Source: Cytophagales bacterium
Lineage (GTDB): Bacteria; Bacteroidota; Bacteroidia; Cytophagales; Cyclobacteriaceae
Assembly (NCBI GenBank): GCA_025359125.1
Contig: JANYHI010000063.1
Location: 1-64,000, forward strand
Length of the DNA stretch: 64,000 bases
Direction: 5' to 3'
Shown: piece after piece, positions 45,010 to 54,024 of the stretch
Numbering within the stretch: position 1 is the first letter of the stretch
Layout: the number at the start of each line of letters is the position of its first letter
Notes under the pieces: model-generated
Told to the model about the DNA's origin: nothing
Seen by the model: the letters and a program-made list of their open reading frames with translations, nothing else
Database searches by the model: none
Program-made: the position numbers and the translations under genes

Positions 45010-45342
45010 TCAATCGACCACAAATAATTTCACTCCCTTCTCACTTCGCGAGCGATGCCTCTCGGCATTGTCTCCTACTTGATAAGACATGCCCTTACTC
45101 AAAACGAATGTCCTTCCATCTTCTAAATCAGTGATCATTTCTCCCTCTATACAAAAAATAACATGACCCTTATCGCACCAATGGTCGGCCAAATAATTTG
45201 CAGAATATTCAACCATTCTCACTCTAATCGCTCCAAATTGTTTTACTCTTCTAGTGGCGTATCCCGTAGTTCCCTCTTGCCTATCAGCAGGAATTTGATC
45301 CCAATCGGTAATACCAAATTTTATTTCAGAATCTATTTTCAC
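45010..45342 (-). CDS. Cupin-fold protein of the DHCW-motif type
   Basis: The 110-aa single-domain cupin contains the segment YSANYLADHWCDKGHVIFCIEGEMITDL, which carries the family's Asp-His-(Cys/Trp) motif, here DHWCDKGH, in permuted order. It then has SKGMSYQVGDNAERHRS with a metal-type His. Function is unknown; small cupins often bind metal and small ligands. Its start overlaps the stop of the PLP decarboxylase gene by 4 bases, so the two are translationally coupled. Confidence 0.82.
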   Translation of the reverse strand: MKIDSEIKFGITDWDQIPADRQEGTTGYATRRVKQFGAIRVRMVEYSANYLADHWCDKGHVIFCIEGEMITDLEDGRTFVLSKGMSYQVGDNAERHRSRSEKGVKLFVVD

Positions 45343-46727
45343 AATCTAATTTCTGTTAGCGCCTGTATTGCAATATCAATATCACGATCTTCCGTTTGCC
45401 AATTTGAAATAGCCGCACGTATGCCGTTTACACCTTTGTAAAAAGTAGGCGTAAAAAAAACGCGACCATCCTCTCGCACTTTAGCAAGGAAATTTTTTAT
45501 ATCCTCAGCAGATACAGATGGATGATTAAGTGTAAAACAAACCACATTCATTCGCACAGGAGCCAGTAGTTTAAACTTAGCTGAAGAGTTAATCCATTCG
45601 CCTAATCTTTTTGCCATCTCGCAATTGCGCTCCACAATTTCCTGATGTCCTTCTTTACCGTAAGCCATAATCGTAAACCACGATGGCAACGCGCGCCAAC
45701 GTCTGGAGTTCTCAGGAGTGTAATGAAAGAAATCCGGACTTTGATTAGGATCTCCCAAATAGGCAGCGCTATTCTGAAATACTTTTAATTGAAGATTTTT
45801 ATGACGAGTAAATTGCATAGCCGCATCGTAAGGAACATTCAGCCATTTGTGCGCATCTATACAAATAGAATCGGCATAATTAATTCCGTTCATTAAATGC
45901 TTGAATTTTTCTGAGAGTGCAGCAAAGCCACCAAAGGCAGCATCTACATGCAACCAAAATTTATACTTAGTTTTTAGTTTGCCAATTGCTTCAAGATCAT
46001 CGAAGTCTACTGTGTTAACAGTACCTGCATTTGCTACAACAATAACAAAAGTTCCGGCATTCTCTTTCAAAAAACTTTCAAGCTTGGCTATATCAATAGC
46101 TTCACGATCAGGCAGGGTATCAATCTTCACAACTGATTTTCTTCCAATGCCTAGCATTGAAAGTGATTTTAAAATGCTTGAGTGAGGGGTTGCGCTTACA
46201 ATTTTTAAACTTGATAAAGCGCTTTGCCCCTCTTCACTTACGTTGATGCCAGTTTGTTCGCCCACCCATTGGCGAGCAATTGCAAGGCTCAACATATTTG
46301 ATATTGTTGCTCCTGTTACAAACGATCCGAAGTATTCCTGATCAAGACCAAAAAGTTGTTTGAAAAAATGAATGGTTTGCCTTTCTAATTGAGGTGCAAT
46401 GCTATCATTACTACCACATGCATTTTGATCGTAAGTGCTCACGAGCCAATCGCCTGCAACTGCAGCCGGTGTTGAACCTCCGGTTACAAATCCAAAATAT
46501 CTGGAGCCTCCGCTGTTTGTAATTTTATCGGCAAGGTTATTTTCAAAATAAGTAAGAGTGGCCTCCGCTCCTATTCCTTTTTGTGGAAGATCAGTAAAAT
46601 CAATATTTGGTATAAACTTACCAGGTGCGAGTGCATCTTGCTTAGAGAAATAATTATTCGCAACCGCCTGCGTCTTTTCTAAAATTCGCCTAATGTTACT
46701 TTTGTCAGTTTGTAAAATTGAGTTCAT
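45339..46727 (-). CDS. PLP-dependent decarboxylase/aminotransferase (group II)
   Basis: A fold-type I PLP enzyme of 462 aa from the pyridoxal-dependent decarboxylase group: GGSRYFGFVTGGSTPAAVAGDW, HSSILKSLSMLGIG, VANAGTVNTVDFDDL, WLHVDAAFGG and SICIDAHKWLNVPYD (Lys-PLP). Relatives decarboxylate glutamate, tyrosine, tryptophan or DOPA, or act as sulfinoalanine decarboxylases. The substrate cannot be read. It is the upstream partner of the cupin gene and lies 13 bases after the OsmC-like gene. Confidence 0.88.
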   Translation of the reverse strand: MNSILQTDKSNIRRILEKTQAVANNYFSKQDALAPGKFIPNIDFTDLPQKGIGAEATLTYFENNLADKITNSGGSRYFGFVTGGSTPAAVAGDWLVSTYDQNACGSNDSIAPQLERQTIHFFKQLFGLDQEYFGSFVTGATISNMLSLAIARQWVGEQTGINVSEEGQSALSSLKIVSATPHSSILKSLSMLGIGRKSVVKIDTLPDREAIDIAKLESFLKENAGTFVIVVANAGTVNTVDFDDLEAIGKLKTKYKFWLHVDAAFGGFAALSEKFKHLMNGINYADSICIDAHKWLNVPYDAAMQFTRHKNLQLKVFQNSAAYLGDPNQSPDFFHYTPENSRRWRALPSWFTIMAYGKEGHQEIVERNCEMAKRLGEWINSSAKFKLLAPVRMNVVCFTLNHPSVSAEDIKNFLAKVREDGRVFFTPTFYKGVNGIRAAISNWQTEDRDIDIAIQALTEIRL

Positions 46728-46740
46728 GATTATTCTTCCA

Positions 46741-47208
46741 TCAATTTAAAATAGTAGGCTCATGATGAACTTTAAAATTTACAGAGCGCGCGATAAAGCA
46801 CATTTTGGCAGCTTCTTCATGAAGTTCAAAAGCTCTGCTTTTCATAGTAGCATCTTTTACTTTCACTATAGGCTTTAGTATTGCTTCTGTAAATTCACCA
46901 CTGCCATCGGCATGCTCTACCATAATTCCTGTTGCTTGATCAAAATATTCTAGCACAACAATTTCATTAACTGCACACAAATGCAAATACCATAACATGT
47001 GGCAAGCAGAAAGAGAGGACATCATTAACTCTTCGGGATTATATCGGGTTGCGTCTCCGCGAAAGCTTGGGTCAGAAGAACCTAAGATAATTGGCTTGCC
47101 CACTACTGAAAGAGAATGGTTGCGCGAATATGATTTGTAATCGTTGGTTCCGTTTCCCAGATTTCCAGTCCACTCCAACTGAGAGGTATAGTGATGTTGC
47201 TTTTTCAT
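46741..47208 (-). CDS. OsmC-family peroxiredoxin-like protein
   Basis: The 155-aa protein has the OsmC/Ohr fold with two Cys in the usual places: MMSSLSACHMLWYLHL (peroxidatic Cys) and AAKMCFIARSVNFKV (resolving Cys), with RYNPEELM as the region preceding the first helix. It should reduce organic hydroperoxides in the cytoplasm. The neighbouring PLP decarboxylase and cupin genes on the same strand form one run. Confidence 0.88.
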   Translation of the reverse strand: MKKQHHYTSQLEWTGNLGNGTNDYKSYSRNHSLSVVGKPIILGSSDPSFRGDATRYNPEELMMSSLSACHMLWYLHLCAVNEIVVLEYFDQATGIMVEHADGSGEFTEAILKPIVKVKDATMKSRAFELHEEAAKMCFIARSVNFKVHHEPTILN

Positions 47209-47251
47209 TCTTAGTTTGATTGAACTAAAATAATCTTATTGAGTTGATTCA

Positions 47252-47698
47252 TTAAATATCCCACGAGTAAAAATTATGGTCACTATCTAACTCAAAGCCA
47301 GCGTGCGGATACAAATTATTTCCAATCATGTTTGTCTTAGCCGTCTCCAGCATCAAGCCGCAAGCATTGGTTTCTCTTGCCAACTCTTTGGCTTTATCAA
47401 TCAACTGCAGGGAAATACCTTTTCCTCTGTAGTCAGGGCTTACAAATAAATCATTCAGTAACCATAGTCTTTTCATTCGGGTAGAAGAAAAGAGTGGGTA
47501 CAATTGAACAAAGCCAACTAAAATTTTATTTGCTGCTTGGGCCACAAATATTTCAGACTCTTGATTTTGAAATCGTTGTATTAAAAAATCTTGTGCGGCT
47601 ATAACATCCGATTGCTTTTGATAGAATACCCGATAAGCATCAAATAACTCTGCTACACTATCAACGTCACTTATTAACGCTTTTCGGATTGTTATCAT
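47252..47698 (-). CDS. GNAT-family N-acetyltransferase
   Basis: The 148-aa GNAT enzyme has LLNDLFVSPDYRGKGISLQLIDKAKELARETN (RGKGIS acetyl-CoA loop) and closing segments GLMLETAKTNMIGNNLYPHAGFELD. It looks like the spermidine/aminoglycoside-type small-molecule acetyltransferases, but the substrate is unknown. It lies between the OsmC-like and EamA genes on the same strand. Confidence 0.87.
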   Translation of the reverse strand: MITIRKALISDVDSVAELFDAYRVFYQKQSDVIAAQDFLIQRFQNQESEIFVAQAANKILVGFVQLYPLFSSTRMKRLWLLNDLFVSPDYRGKGISLQLIDKAKELARETNACGLMLETAKTNMIGNNLYPHAGFELDSDHNFYSWDI

Positions 47699-47716
47699 CT
47701 TAAATAAAATTAAACA

Positions 47717-48676
47717 TTAGCTAGCCTTCAGTTTAAATCTGCCTAATAAATTCTTAATAGAAAAAGAAGTTGAAGCACCTGATGTTTTAAGTTGATATCC
47801 TCTATTTACAATGTACACGCCCGCAACAGTTACCAAAATAGCCAATCCAATTCTTGTATTTAATTTCTCATCCAAAACCATCCAACCTAAAATAACCGCC
47901 ACAATCGGATTGATGTAGGCATACAAAGAGGCAATGGTCATGGGCAATTTTTTTATTGCATATGAATAAAATGCATATGCCGTTACTGAGCCTACCAACG
48001 ACATGTAAGCCAATGAGTAAATTAAAGAATTGCCCCACTGAATTTTAGAATAATCATCAAGTACTAAACTAATGGGTATTAGAAATATTCCACCAAACAA
48101 CATTTGCAATCCTGCATTGAGAAATGCATTACTGTTTTGGTTTTTCTTTTTGATCCAGATACTTCCTATGGCCCAACAAAGGTTAGCAGCAAACGTGAGA
48201 ATGATTCCCGTTAGGTAATTTGAATTTGAAAATTCAGAAAGGTGTTCACCAAAAATCATCACAATTCCTGTTAAGCCAGTAATGAGACCCAATACGATCA
48301 ACCAATTTGGTTTCTCATCTTTGGTAACGAACACATTAATCAACACACTCCAAATCGGCATCATCGAACAAATGATGGCTGCCACCCCGCTTGAAATATA
48401 AACTTCGGCCCAGCCCACCACGCTAATACCTAGTGTTACCATAAATAATCCACCGATGGCTTGATTGATTAAGACTGATCTGTCTGGCCACTTGGCTTTA
48501 CCAATGGTCATCATTATTAAAATTAGAATTGGGCCTGCCGTTAAAAAACGAATGATTGAAAATAAGAAAGGTGGAAATTGTGTTACGCCAATCCTCAACC
48601 CTAAGTAAGTTGTTCCCCATATTACACATACTGCCGCAAGTGCCAGATAAGCCAGCAGGTTTTTATTTTTTTCCAT
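47717..48676 (-). CDS. EamA/DMT-family transporter
   Basis: Ten hydrophobic segments in two EamA repeats (about residues 8-145 and 155-295) mark a drug/metabolite transporter. VCVIWGTTYLGLRIGVTQFPP is the typical first segment, and LMLINPIV-type residues occur in TM9. Length 319 aa is standard. Such proteins export metabolites or amino acids at the inner membrane; the nearest well-known relatives are YedA/RhaT-like. It is the most upstream gene of the run that ends at 41379 and the last clear core gene before the second element. Confidence 0.88.
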   Translation of the reverse strand: MEKNKNLLAYLALAAVCVIWGTTYLGLRIGVTQFPPFLFSIIRFLTAGPILILIMMTIGKAKWPDRSVLINQAIGGLFMVTLGISVVGWAEVYISSGVAAIICSMMPIWSVLINVFVTKDEKPNWLIVLGLITGLTGIVMIFGEHLSEFSNSNYLTGIILTFAANLCWAIGSIWIKKKNQNSNAFLNAGLQMLFGGIFLIPISLVLDDYSKIQWGNSLIYSLAYMSLVGSVTAYAFYSYAIKKLPMTIASLYAYINPIVAVILGWMVLDEKLNTRIGLAILVTVAGVYIVNRGYQLKTSGASTSFSIKNLLGRFKLKAS

Positions 48677-48691
48677 ATACCGAATCTAAGA

Positions 48692-48847
48692 TTAAAACCT
48701 AAATGGATTACGTTCAATTGATTTACTTTTCTTAGCCACTACAATATTGGCTTTGCCGGGAAAGCAACAAACTAAACTTTGCTGCTTAATAGCAACTTGA
48801 AAAACAAAAAGCCTACGAAGGAATGCAAAATCAAATTGAATAGTCAT
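48692..48847 (-). CDS. Possible small protein (51 aa)
   Basis: A short frame on the minus strand starts MTIQFDFAFLRRLFVFQVA and ends RNPFRF, 16 bases before the EamA start. It includes a Cys-Cys pair (SLVCCFPGK). No family is recognised, and a frame of this length can occur by chance. It is listed because the gap between the EamA gene and the second element is otherwise empty. Confidence 0.25.
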   Translation of the reverse strand: MTIQFDFAFLRRLFVFQVAIKQQSLVCCFPGKANIVVAKKSKSIERNPFRF

Positions 48848-48853
48848 AGTTAT

Positions 48854-48931
48854 CTATTTAAAACTTAAAAACCAGGCAACCATTCCAACTATAATTCCCA
48901 ACACAATTATAATTTTTCTTCTTGTTCTCAT
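48854..48931 (-). CDS. Possible 25-aa single-TM peptide
   Basis: A very short frame reads MRTRRKIIIVLGIIVGMVAWF with a basic start and one hydrophobic helix, ending in LSFK. It follows the positive-inside pattern of a small membrane peptide. It sits 6 bases before the 51-aa frame on the same strand. No family is known to me, so it may be chance. Confidence 0.3.
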   Translation of the reverse strand: MRTRRKIIIVLGIIVGMVAWFLSFK

Positions 48932-49123
48932 TCTATTTCAATCTGGAGCACAAAGTTGACGTTTATACGCAAATAAAACAGTTTCAGTTTCAGGATGTTT
49001 GACCATATCAGTTTATAGAAGACACCATTGACTTCTTAGGTTCATCCAAGAGTGAAACGAGTGATTTTTTTTAGACTACTATGAACCTCATTAGACTGTG
49101 ATGGACTAGATAAAACCTTCGTT

Positions 49124-49142
49124 TTTGTACCAAATTTGTACC
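49124..49142 (+). repeat. Tandem TTTGTACC repeats upstream of the integrase
   Basis: TTTGTACC occurs at 49124-49131 and 49135-49142, an 11-base period, 66-84 bases upstream of the integrase start. The same architecture, with a different word, is found upstream of the first integrase (7083-7102). It is likely a binding site for a regulator or the integrase itself. Confidence 0.55.
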
Positions 49143-49207
49143 TTTTTCGTGGGTTAGGTCTAATTTTGTAATTCGATATTTGAACTAAATCAGATTGAAA
49201 AAGAATT

Positions 49208-50653
49208 ATGAAATTATCAAAATTAACTTACCACAATGGAGCTGTAAAGGTAGAAGTTTATCAGAAAGGTCAGGATAGAAAAAGATGGAATACTGGTGTA
49301 AGGGTAAACAAGACACTCCTTAACAAAGACAAATTTATAAAGCCGAATGATCTAATCGATTGGCAGGATTTAAATATCAAAATTGGTGAGGAGAAGGAGA
49401 GAGTGGATAGAGCGGTAAGGCAGGTTTATAAGGAGGAAAAATATGTCGATGTTCTGAAAGTTTTTGAAATCCTAAACGAACATGAGGCGAATGTAAAAGC
49501 CACAATCGAAGCCAACCGGAGTAGAGCTCTTTTGAAGAACGGTAATGTGAGAAAGAGACTTGGTGGTGCTATCACCGAACTAAGAAGCGGCATTAAATTG
49601 AATGGGGTTAAAAAAGGGAATGTAGCTAAATATGCAACCGGAGAAACACAAACTGAAGAACATCAACTTAAGCTCGATAACGTTAAGCGAGGGCAATTTA
49701 TAAATGAATTGCGCCAATATTTGTTAAAGGAAAGTTTGGTCACTTCTCAAGCAACAATTGCAAAGCATTTTGTTGATTACCTTGAAGAAGGCACTTCGAT
49801 TGTATATTCAGGGCTTATTAGGCATTATCACATTTTCGAATACATGATCGAAAATCCCATTCTTATAGAGGACATTACCGATGGTTGGGTTTCGAAATTA
49901 CAGGCTTGGTTAAAAAAAGGTGTTAAGGGAAAGGAAATTAACGGTAACACATCTGACTGGATGTTTGGTCGGTTCCAATGCTTTTGGACGTGGGCTTTAA
50001 ATAGCAATCTTGTAAACAAAAGATTCCATTGGAAAAGGTTTAAGAGACAAACTTATAAATCGGGCTTTGTTTGGTTAACGGAGGAACGAATCGGTCAGCT
50101 TGCAAGAAAGAAATTTACTGATGAGCAAACAGAGTACAGTAGGATGGCCTACTTAGTGTTAAGTTTAACAGGACTTAGGCATTCGGATTTTCATAGCTTA
50201 ATTCCTAGTGAGGTTGTTTTTGAAAATGGTAAATATTTCATACACAAATCAAATAGAAAGACTAAGTCTGCCTTTAAAACAGCAGTTCACCATTTAATCC
50301 TGAACTGGGTTCGCAGCGAAAGCTGCCTTAGGAAAATGAAGTTGAGCGTTAATCGTGGCATTTCTAATACGAGGCTAAATAAAAGTATTCGTGAAATCGG
50401 TAAAGAGATGGGGTGGACGGAGCAAGTACGATTACAGAAAGGTTTCGATAAGTGGGTATCAAAGCCGTTTTACAAATGGATGAATTGCCATAGCGCACGA
50501 CATACTGCTGTGAGTGTTTGGTTAGCCCAAAGAATTGATCCTACAACTATAAAAAAATGGATTGGATGGAAGGGTAGCAAAATGATTGATTATTATGCGG
50601 ATATTTTGAATATTGACACTAAGGTGAACATCAACGATGTAATTAAATTATAA
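49208..50653 (+). CDS. Tyrosine recombinase (integrase) of the second element
   Basis: This 481-aa protein has an arm-binding N-terminus, an extended linker (about residues 90-160) and a C-terminal catalytic domain. It shows the box-I Arg in LTGLRHSDFHSL, H428 and R431 in HSARHTAV, W454 in place of the last His (IGWKGSK) and Tyr462/463 as nucleophile (IDYYAD). The Trp substitution is also found in Cre-like enzymes, so activity is possible. It is longer than the first integrase (410 aa) and only distantly similar. It reads into the element toward the small genes. Confidence 0.92.
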   Translation: MKLSKLTYHNGAVKVEVYQKGQDRKRWNTGVRVNKTLLNKDKFIKPNDLIDWQDLNIKIGEEKERVDRAVRQVYKEEKYVDVLKVFEILNEHEANVKATIEANRSRALLKNGNVRKRLGGAITELRSGIKLNGVKKGNVAKYATGETQTEEHQLKLDNVKRGQFINELRQYLLKESLVTSQATIAKHFVDYLEEGTSIVYSGLIRHYHIFEYMIENPILIEDITDGWVSKLQAWLKKGVKGKEINGNTSDWMFGRFQCFWTWALNSNLVNKRFHWKRFKRQTYKSGFVWLTEERIGQLARKKFTDEQTEYSRMAYLVLSLTGLRHSDFHSLIPSEVVFENGKYFIHKSNRKTKSAFKTAVHHLILNWVRSESCLRKMKLSVNRGISNTRLNKSIREIGKEMGWTEQVRLQKGFDKWVSKPFYKWMNCHSARHTAVSVWLAQRIDPTTIKKWIGWKGSKMIDYYADILNIDTKVNINDVIKL

Positions 50654-50663
50654 ATCACACCCA

Positions 50664-51116
50664 ATGCCACGACACGAGACAATTGAGGCTAACCTTCTTG
50701 ATATTTTTTCAAGGCATAAGAAATTCTTTGATGATCTTGCCCAAGCAGAGCAGATGGATGCTTATAAGAATGCGTTTATTGGTTTGCACGATAAGGGCTT
50801 TGATTTAAAGCATCTGGAAGAATGTTTTGAAAGTTTACGGCAAGCAAGTCAAGAAGCTAATTTTCATTTAACAAAATATTACTCGCAACCTGAGAAAGTC
50901 AGCGAGCAACGAGTTGAAGTTGATACTTTCATTGGTGGTGAAAGTGAACTCAGGGTGGCTCTAAACAATCGGATGAATCCGAAGACTGTGGCAAGAGCTA
51001 CGCTTTACAATTATCTTGAAGATTTGGGTATTCGTAAAGCAGTCTATACATCGAAAGATTTAGACAAAGTACTTGAGCACATCAAGAGCCTAAAGACCAC
51101 CCGGAAGAAAAGCTAA
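50664..51116 (+). CDS. Hypothetical protein (150 aa)
   Basis: The family is not recognised. The N-terminal two thirds are helical and acidic (LLDIFSRHKKFFDDLAQAEQ). The last third has MNPKTVARATLYNYLEDLGIRK, which could be an HTH-like or small DNA-contact helix pair. It starts 11 bases after the integrase stop and is probably co-transcribed with it, as an accessory or directionality gene might be. Confidence 0.6.
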   Translation: MPRHETIEANLLDIFSRHKKFFDDLAQAEQMDAYKNAFIGLHDKGFDLKHLEECFESLRQASQEANFHLTKYYSQPEKVSEQRVEVDTFIGGESELRVALNNRMNPKTVARATLYNYLEDLGIRKAVYTSKDLDKVLEHIKSLKTTRKKS

Positions 51117-51268
51117 GTCTTTTTTCGCCAGCCAGTGAACCGGGTAAATAAGTTCAGGTCTTTTTGTGAAAACCTGCACCCCAATTTTTCCCGGTCAAAA
51201 CCCCATATTATTTTAGCCATCGTTAGCTAACTGCTGGTAGGAATTTTTGTAAGCATACTGTCTTTTGA

Positions 51269-51661
51269 ATGGTTCCAGTTAATCAAAAACCATTGAAAAT
51301 GAAAGTAGCCAGAATTGGAAAATCCAGTTCGTTCGACTTCTATAACAAAAACCAAAAACAAATGAAAAGCTTGAGTGTACTACTAGCTCTTAAAAAGGAG
51401 AGACATGAACATGTAATGCTCGGTGAAGGTGGTATTTATACAGGCATGACTACTGGCTCTAAAGGCATAGTTAAATCTACCGATGAAGCTATTGCCCATG
51501 AATTGTTTGGTGAGCATCCTCTTTCTGAAGAGAACTTTGCCAATTTTCGATTGCTCTTAAAGATGAAATTACCAAAGGTTAAAAAACCCAAAGAGCAAAA
51601 AGGCGAATTAGCAAAAACAGGAAGCAACCCAACTGATTCTAAAAAGCAGATTGGAAAGTAG
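51269..51661 (+). CDS. Hypothetical protein (130 aa)
   Basis: The family is not recognised. It is a soluble protein with a basic, Lys/Pro-rich C-terminal tail (LPKVKKPKEQKGELAKTG) and no signal peptide. A start at 51299 (MKVARIGKS) is also possible. The 152-base gap upstream holds two nested short inverted repeats (ACCGGG/CCCGGT and CAGGT/ACCTG), which may be a leader structure or weak terminator of the integrase unit. Confidence 0.5.
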   Translation: MVPVNQKPLKMKVARIGKSSSFDFYNKNQKQMKSLSVLLALKKERHEHVMLGEGGIYTGMTTGSKGIVKSTDEAIAHELFGEHPLSEENFANFRLLLKMKLPKVKKPKEQKGELAKTGSNPTDSKKQIGK

Positions 51662-51688
51662 TAGGGCACGGTAACAAATCTAGATAAG

Positions 51689-51716
51689 AAAAGGCTGACG
51701 TAATTGTTGGCCTTTT
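51689..51716 (+). terminator. Weak hairpin terminator
   Basis: AAAAGGC (51689-51695) and GCCTTTT (51710-51716) can pair over a 14-base loop, ending in a short T run. It separates the 130-aa gene from the 93-aa gene. Confidence 0.4.
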
Positions 51717-51738
51717 GCTTTAACCATTTTCCTAATCT

Positions 51739-52020
51739 ATGGGTAAAAAATCAACACTAGGAAAGAATAAAAGAGAATCAAAGCGTAATAAGAAGCCTGC
51801 TCATCGGGGTTTAACTAATGAGCTAATTGAAGAGTTCAAATATTTTACAGAGTACCATCCTACAGAACGATTTAGTCAAAATCTTAGAAAGATGCTTATT
51901 GAATTTCTGCTTTATGATGGAGCAACCGAAGCCGTATATTTAAATGATTTACTTTTTGATTTGGAGGGATTATTTCACCTCTTGGATGAAATTCAAAACT
52001 ATAAAAAAGGCACTACTTAA
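51739..52020 (+). CDS. Hypothetical protein (93 aa)
   Basis: A small protein with a basic N-terminus (MGKKSTLGKNKRESKRNKK) and an acidic C-terminal half with YHPTERFSQNLRKMLIEFL and DLLFDLEGLFHLLDEI. I recall similar small genes beside integrases in Bacteroidota, without a function. It converges on the DUF5131 gene, 30 bases apart. Confidence 0.6.
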   Translation: MGKKSTLGKNKRESKRNKKPAHRGLTNELIEEFKYFTEYHPTERFSQNLRKMLIEFLLYDGATEAVYLNDLLFDLEGLFHLLDEIQNYKKGTT

Positions 52021-52050
52021 ATTTGAATGTAGTTGCACTGATTAATAGCT

Positions 52051-52797
52051 TTAAAAAAGTTTTCTGTTTCCGTGAGTGGGTTCAACCACACTGGGCATTT
52101 CATCGTAAGTTTTGCCGTTTAGCAAGCGACCAGTTTTTTTCTTATTAGTGCCTCCCCATTGTTTAAAAAAGAAAGCAACATCGGATTCATCACATTGTTC
52201 CTTAATATCCAAAACCCAATCAACATTCATAGGTCTTGGTTTTCTGCCACTTTCACCTCCAACTATTACCCAATCAATTTTGGTAAGATTCATTTTACCA
52301 ATAGGGCCGATCAAAGGTTCACATGACAAAAATTTAACTTTGGCTTTTGATTTTGACAATAACTTGATTCTATCTTTAACGCGGTCATCTTCTACACTAA
52401 CACCCATCCAAATGTTATGTGTCCATTTTAGCTGCTTTGCCTGATCGTACTCAAGTAATATATCAGCTCGTTTGGTGAGGATTTGGAACACGTGTTGCGG
52501 ATTTTCATTCATTACTGTAAAGACATTCTGTATAAATTCTACCGGTACATTTTTTTGAAACAAATCACTCATAGAATTTACGAAAACAATTTTCGGGTGC
52601 TTCCATGTATACGGTTCAGCCAATACATTTTCATGAAGTGCTAACTTAAAACCATTCTGATACTTTTCAACACCCATTGCTTTTAGTCTTTTCGACATGA
52701 CTTCAGCGTAACAAAATTTACAACCCGCTGAAATTTTGGTACAACCAGTTATTGGATTCCATGTTAACTCTGTCCATTCGATTTTTGACTGCTTCAT
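52051..52797 (-). CDS. DUF5131 / phage Gp37-Gp68-family protein (three-Cys motif)
   Basis: The 248-aa protein starts MKQSKIEWTELTWNPITGC and has three Cys (C19, C26, C29) in a CxxxxxxCxxC pattern, the defining motif of the DUF5131 (Gp37/Gp68) family. The Cys spacing recalls radical-SAM-like or metal-binding clusters, but the family's chemistry is not settled. Later blocks include KIVFVNSMSDLFQKNVP and DWVIVGGESGRKPRPMN. Its ATG overlaps the TcmP stop by 4 bases, and TcmP is the known genomic partner of this family. The pair is translationally coupled and probably one functional unit. Confidence 0.9.
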   Translation of the reverse strand: MKQSKIEWTELTWNPITGCTKISAGCKFCYAEVMSKRLKAMGVEKYQNGFKLALHENVLAEPYTWKHPKIVFVNSMSDLFQKNVPVEFIQNVFTVMNENPQHVFQILTKRADILLEYDQAKQLKWTHNIWMGVSVEDDRVKDRIKLLSKSKAKVKFLSCEPLIGPIGKMNLTKIDWVIVGGESGRKPRPMNVDWVLDIKEQCDESDVAFFFKQWGGTNKKKTGRLLNGKTYDEMPSVVEPTHGNRKLF

Positions 52798-53906
52798 TTT
52801 TTAATCCATTTAATTAATACTGTGGATGTATTCTTATCCATTAAAGCCTCAAAGGTAATTTTCGGGCTCCTTCCATCGTAATCTACCTTCTTGTCTTTTT
52901 TTAAATTCCTTAAGTGATCGGCAGCGTGTTTTGGCGGGTGTCCTAATTCCAATGTATACAAAAAGAGATCGTGGTTACTTACTTCATTAGCTGATTTGAG
53001 TTTTACCTCGATCTTTTGCTGGAATACCTCAATTTTTGTTGGCTTCTTTTCACCGAAGAGAGGATATTGTATTTTACTTGGAGAGTGATCGTTGTCAATG
53101 TCGAAATTCGCCTCTCCATTTGTTCCATTCTTAGCCCATGCTATCGAAAGAAATTTCTCCACTGCTCTTGGGCTTTTTGCTCCAAAAATAATGCCATGCA
53201 GGTTCGATCCTTTTTTTAAACTAAACGGGTATAATTTTAAGTCTGATCCAACAGGCAGATTATTCTTTAGTTGCTTAATAAGACTACGATGTATAAAAGA
53301 ATATGGGTCTTTCTTCGCCTCTTCTATGTCAAAAGAAAAATGCTTTTTGAATTCCTCACTATCGCCAAATCTTAAAAAATAGGAAGAGGATACGAAGTAT
53401 AGGAAGTCCGTCTTTGTGGTTTGTTCTAGTGCATGGAAGTATTTGTTCGAAAGGAATTTAATTCCGTTTTGATCCAAAAAAACTAAGCAAGGATGTTTTT
53501 TAATTTCAGGCAACCATTCAGTAAATCGTTTGTCGAAATCATCTTTTTTTAAATCTAGTTCAATTAAACCGGCTACATCTGAATTTTCTGACAAGTATTC
53601 AGCACAGGCTTTTGACAGTGCATCAAACTTATCTTTTTTATATTCATTGAAATAGATTTTTACTTTAGTTCCCTTGGTTGAGATAATGTCGACAAATTTC
53701 TTAATAACGCGAAGAATTCGAATAGGACTACCTGCAACCTTGCTTTTGTCGTATCCAGTTCCCGAAAAAAAATCAAAAATACAAATGGTTGGTTCTTTTA
53801 GCATGACAAAAGTAGGCAACCAAGCTTCAACGTAAGCTTCGAATATATCGAGCTTTGCAATAGTTGAGTCATCAAATGGTTTATCATGTAAATCTTTTGC
53901 AGGCAT
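52794..53906 (-). CDS. tcmP: TcmP (three-Cys-motif partner) protein
   Basis: The protein (370 aa from the ATG at 53906) has a Rossmann methyltransferase-like N-terminal part. FDFFSGTGYD at about residues 44-53 resembles the SAM-binding motif I, and FLDQNG at about 143-148 sits where relatives have a DPxG-like motif. A C-terminal winged helix (ELGHPPKHAADHLRNLKKDKKV) matches the GMT-like wHTH of TcmP. An upstream in-frame TTG at 53915 is less likely. It is coupled to DUF5131 and follows the type I R-M genes on the same strand by 118 bases. Activity is unknown; a modification or sensing role is inferred. Confidence 0.88.
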   Translation of the reverse strand: MPAKDLHDKPFDDSTIAKLDIFEAYVEAWLPTFVMLKEPTICIFDFFSGTGYDKSKVAGSPIRILRVIKKFVDIISTKGTKVKIYFNEYKKDKFDALSKACAEYLSENSDVAGLIELDLKKDDFDKRFTEWLPEIKKHPCLVFLDQNGIKFLSNKYFHALEQTTKTDFLYFVSSSYFLRFGDSEEFKKHFSFDIEEAKKDPYSFIHRSLIKQLKNNLPVGSDLKLYPFSLKKGSNLHGIIFGAKSPRAVEKFLSIAWAKNGTNGEANFDIDNDHSPSKIQYPLFGEKKPTKIEVFQQKIEVKLKSANEVSNHDLFLYTLELGHPPKHAADHLRNLKKDKKVDYDGRSPKITFEALMDKNTSTVLIKWIKK

Positions 53907-54024
53907 GGCATTCAACCCTTCCGGGGAAAAAAATTATGCAATACTAATATAATGATATTTTTCAGCATTAATGGTCTTTCGTCTTTAACTGCTTCTGATT
54001 TTCAGAATTCTCTTTTTGTAGCAA

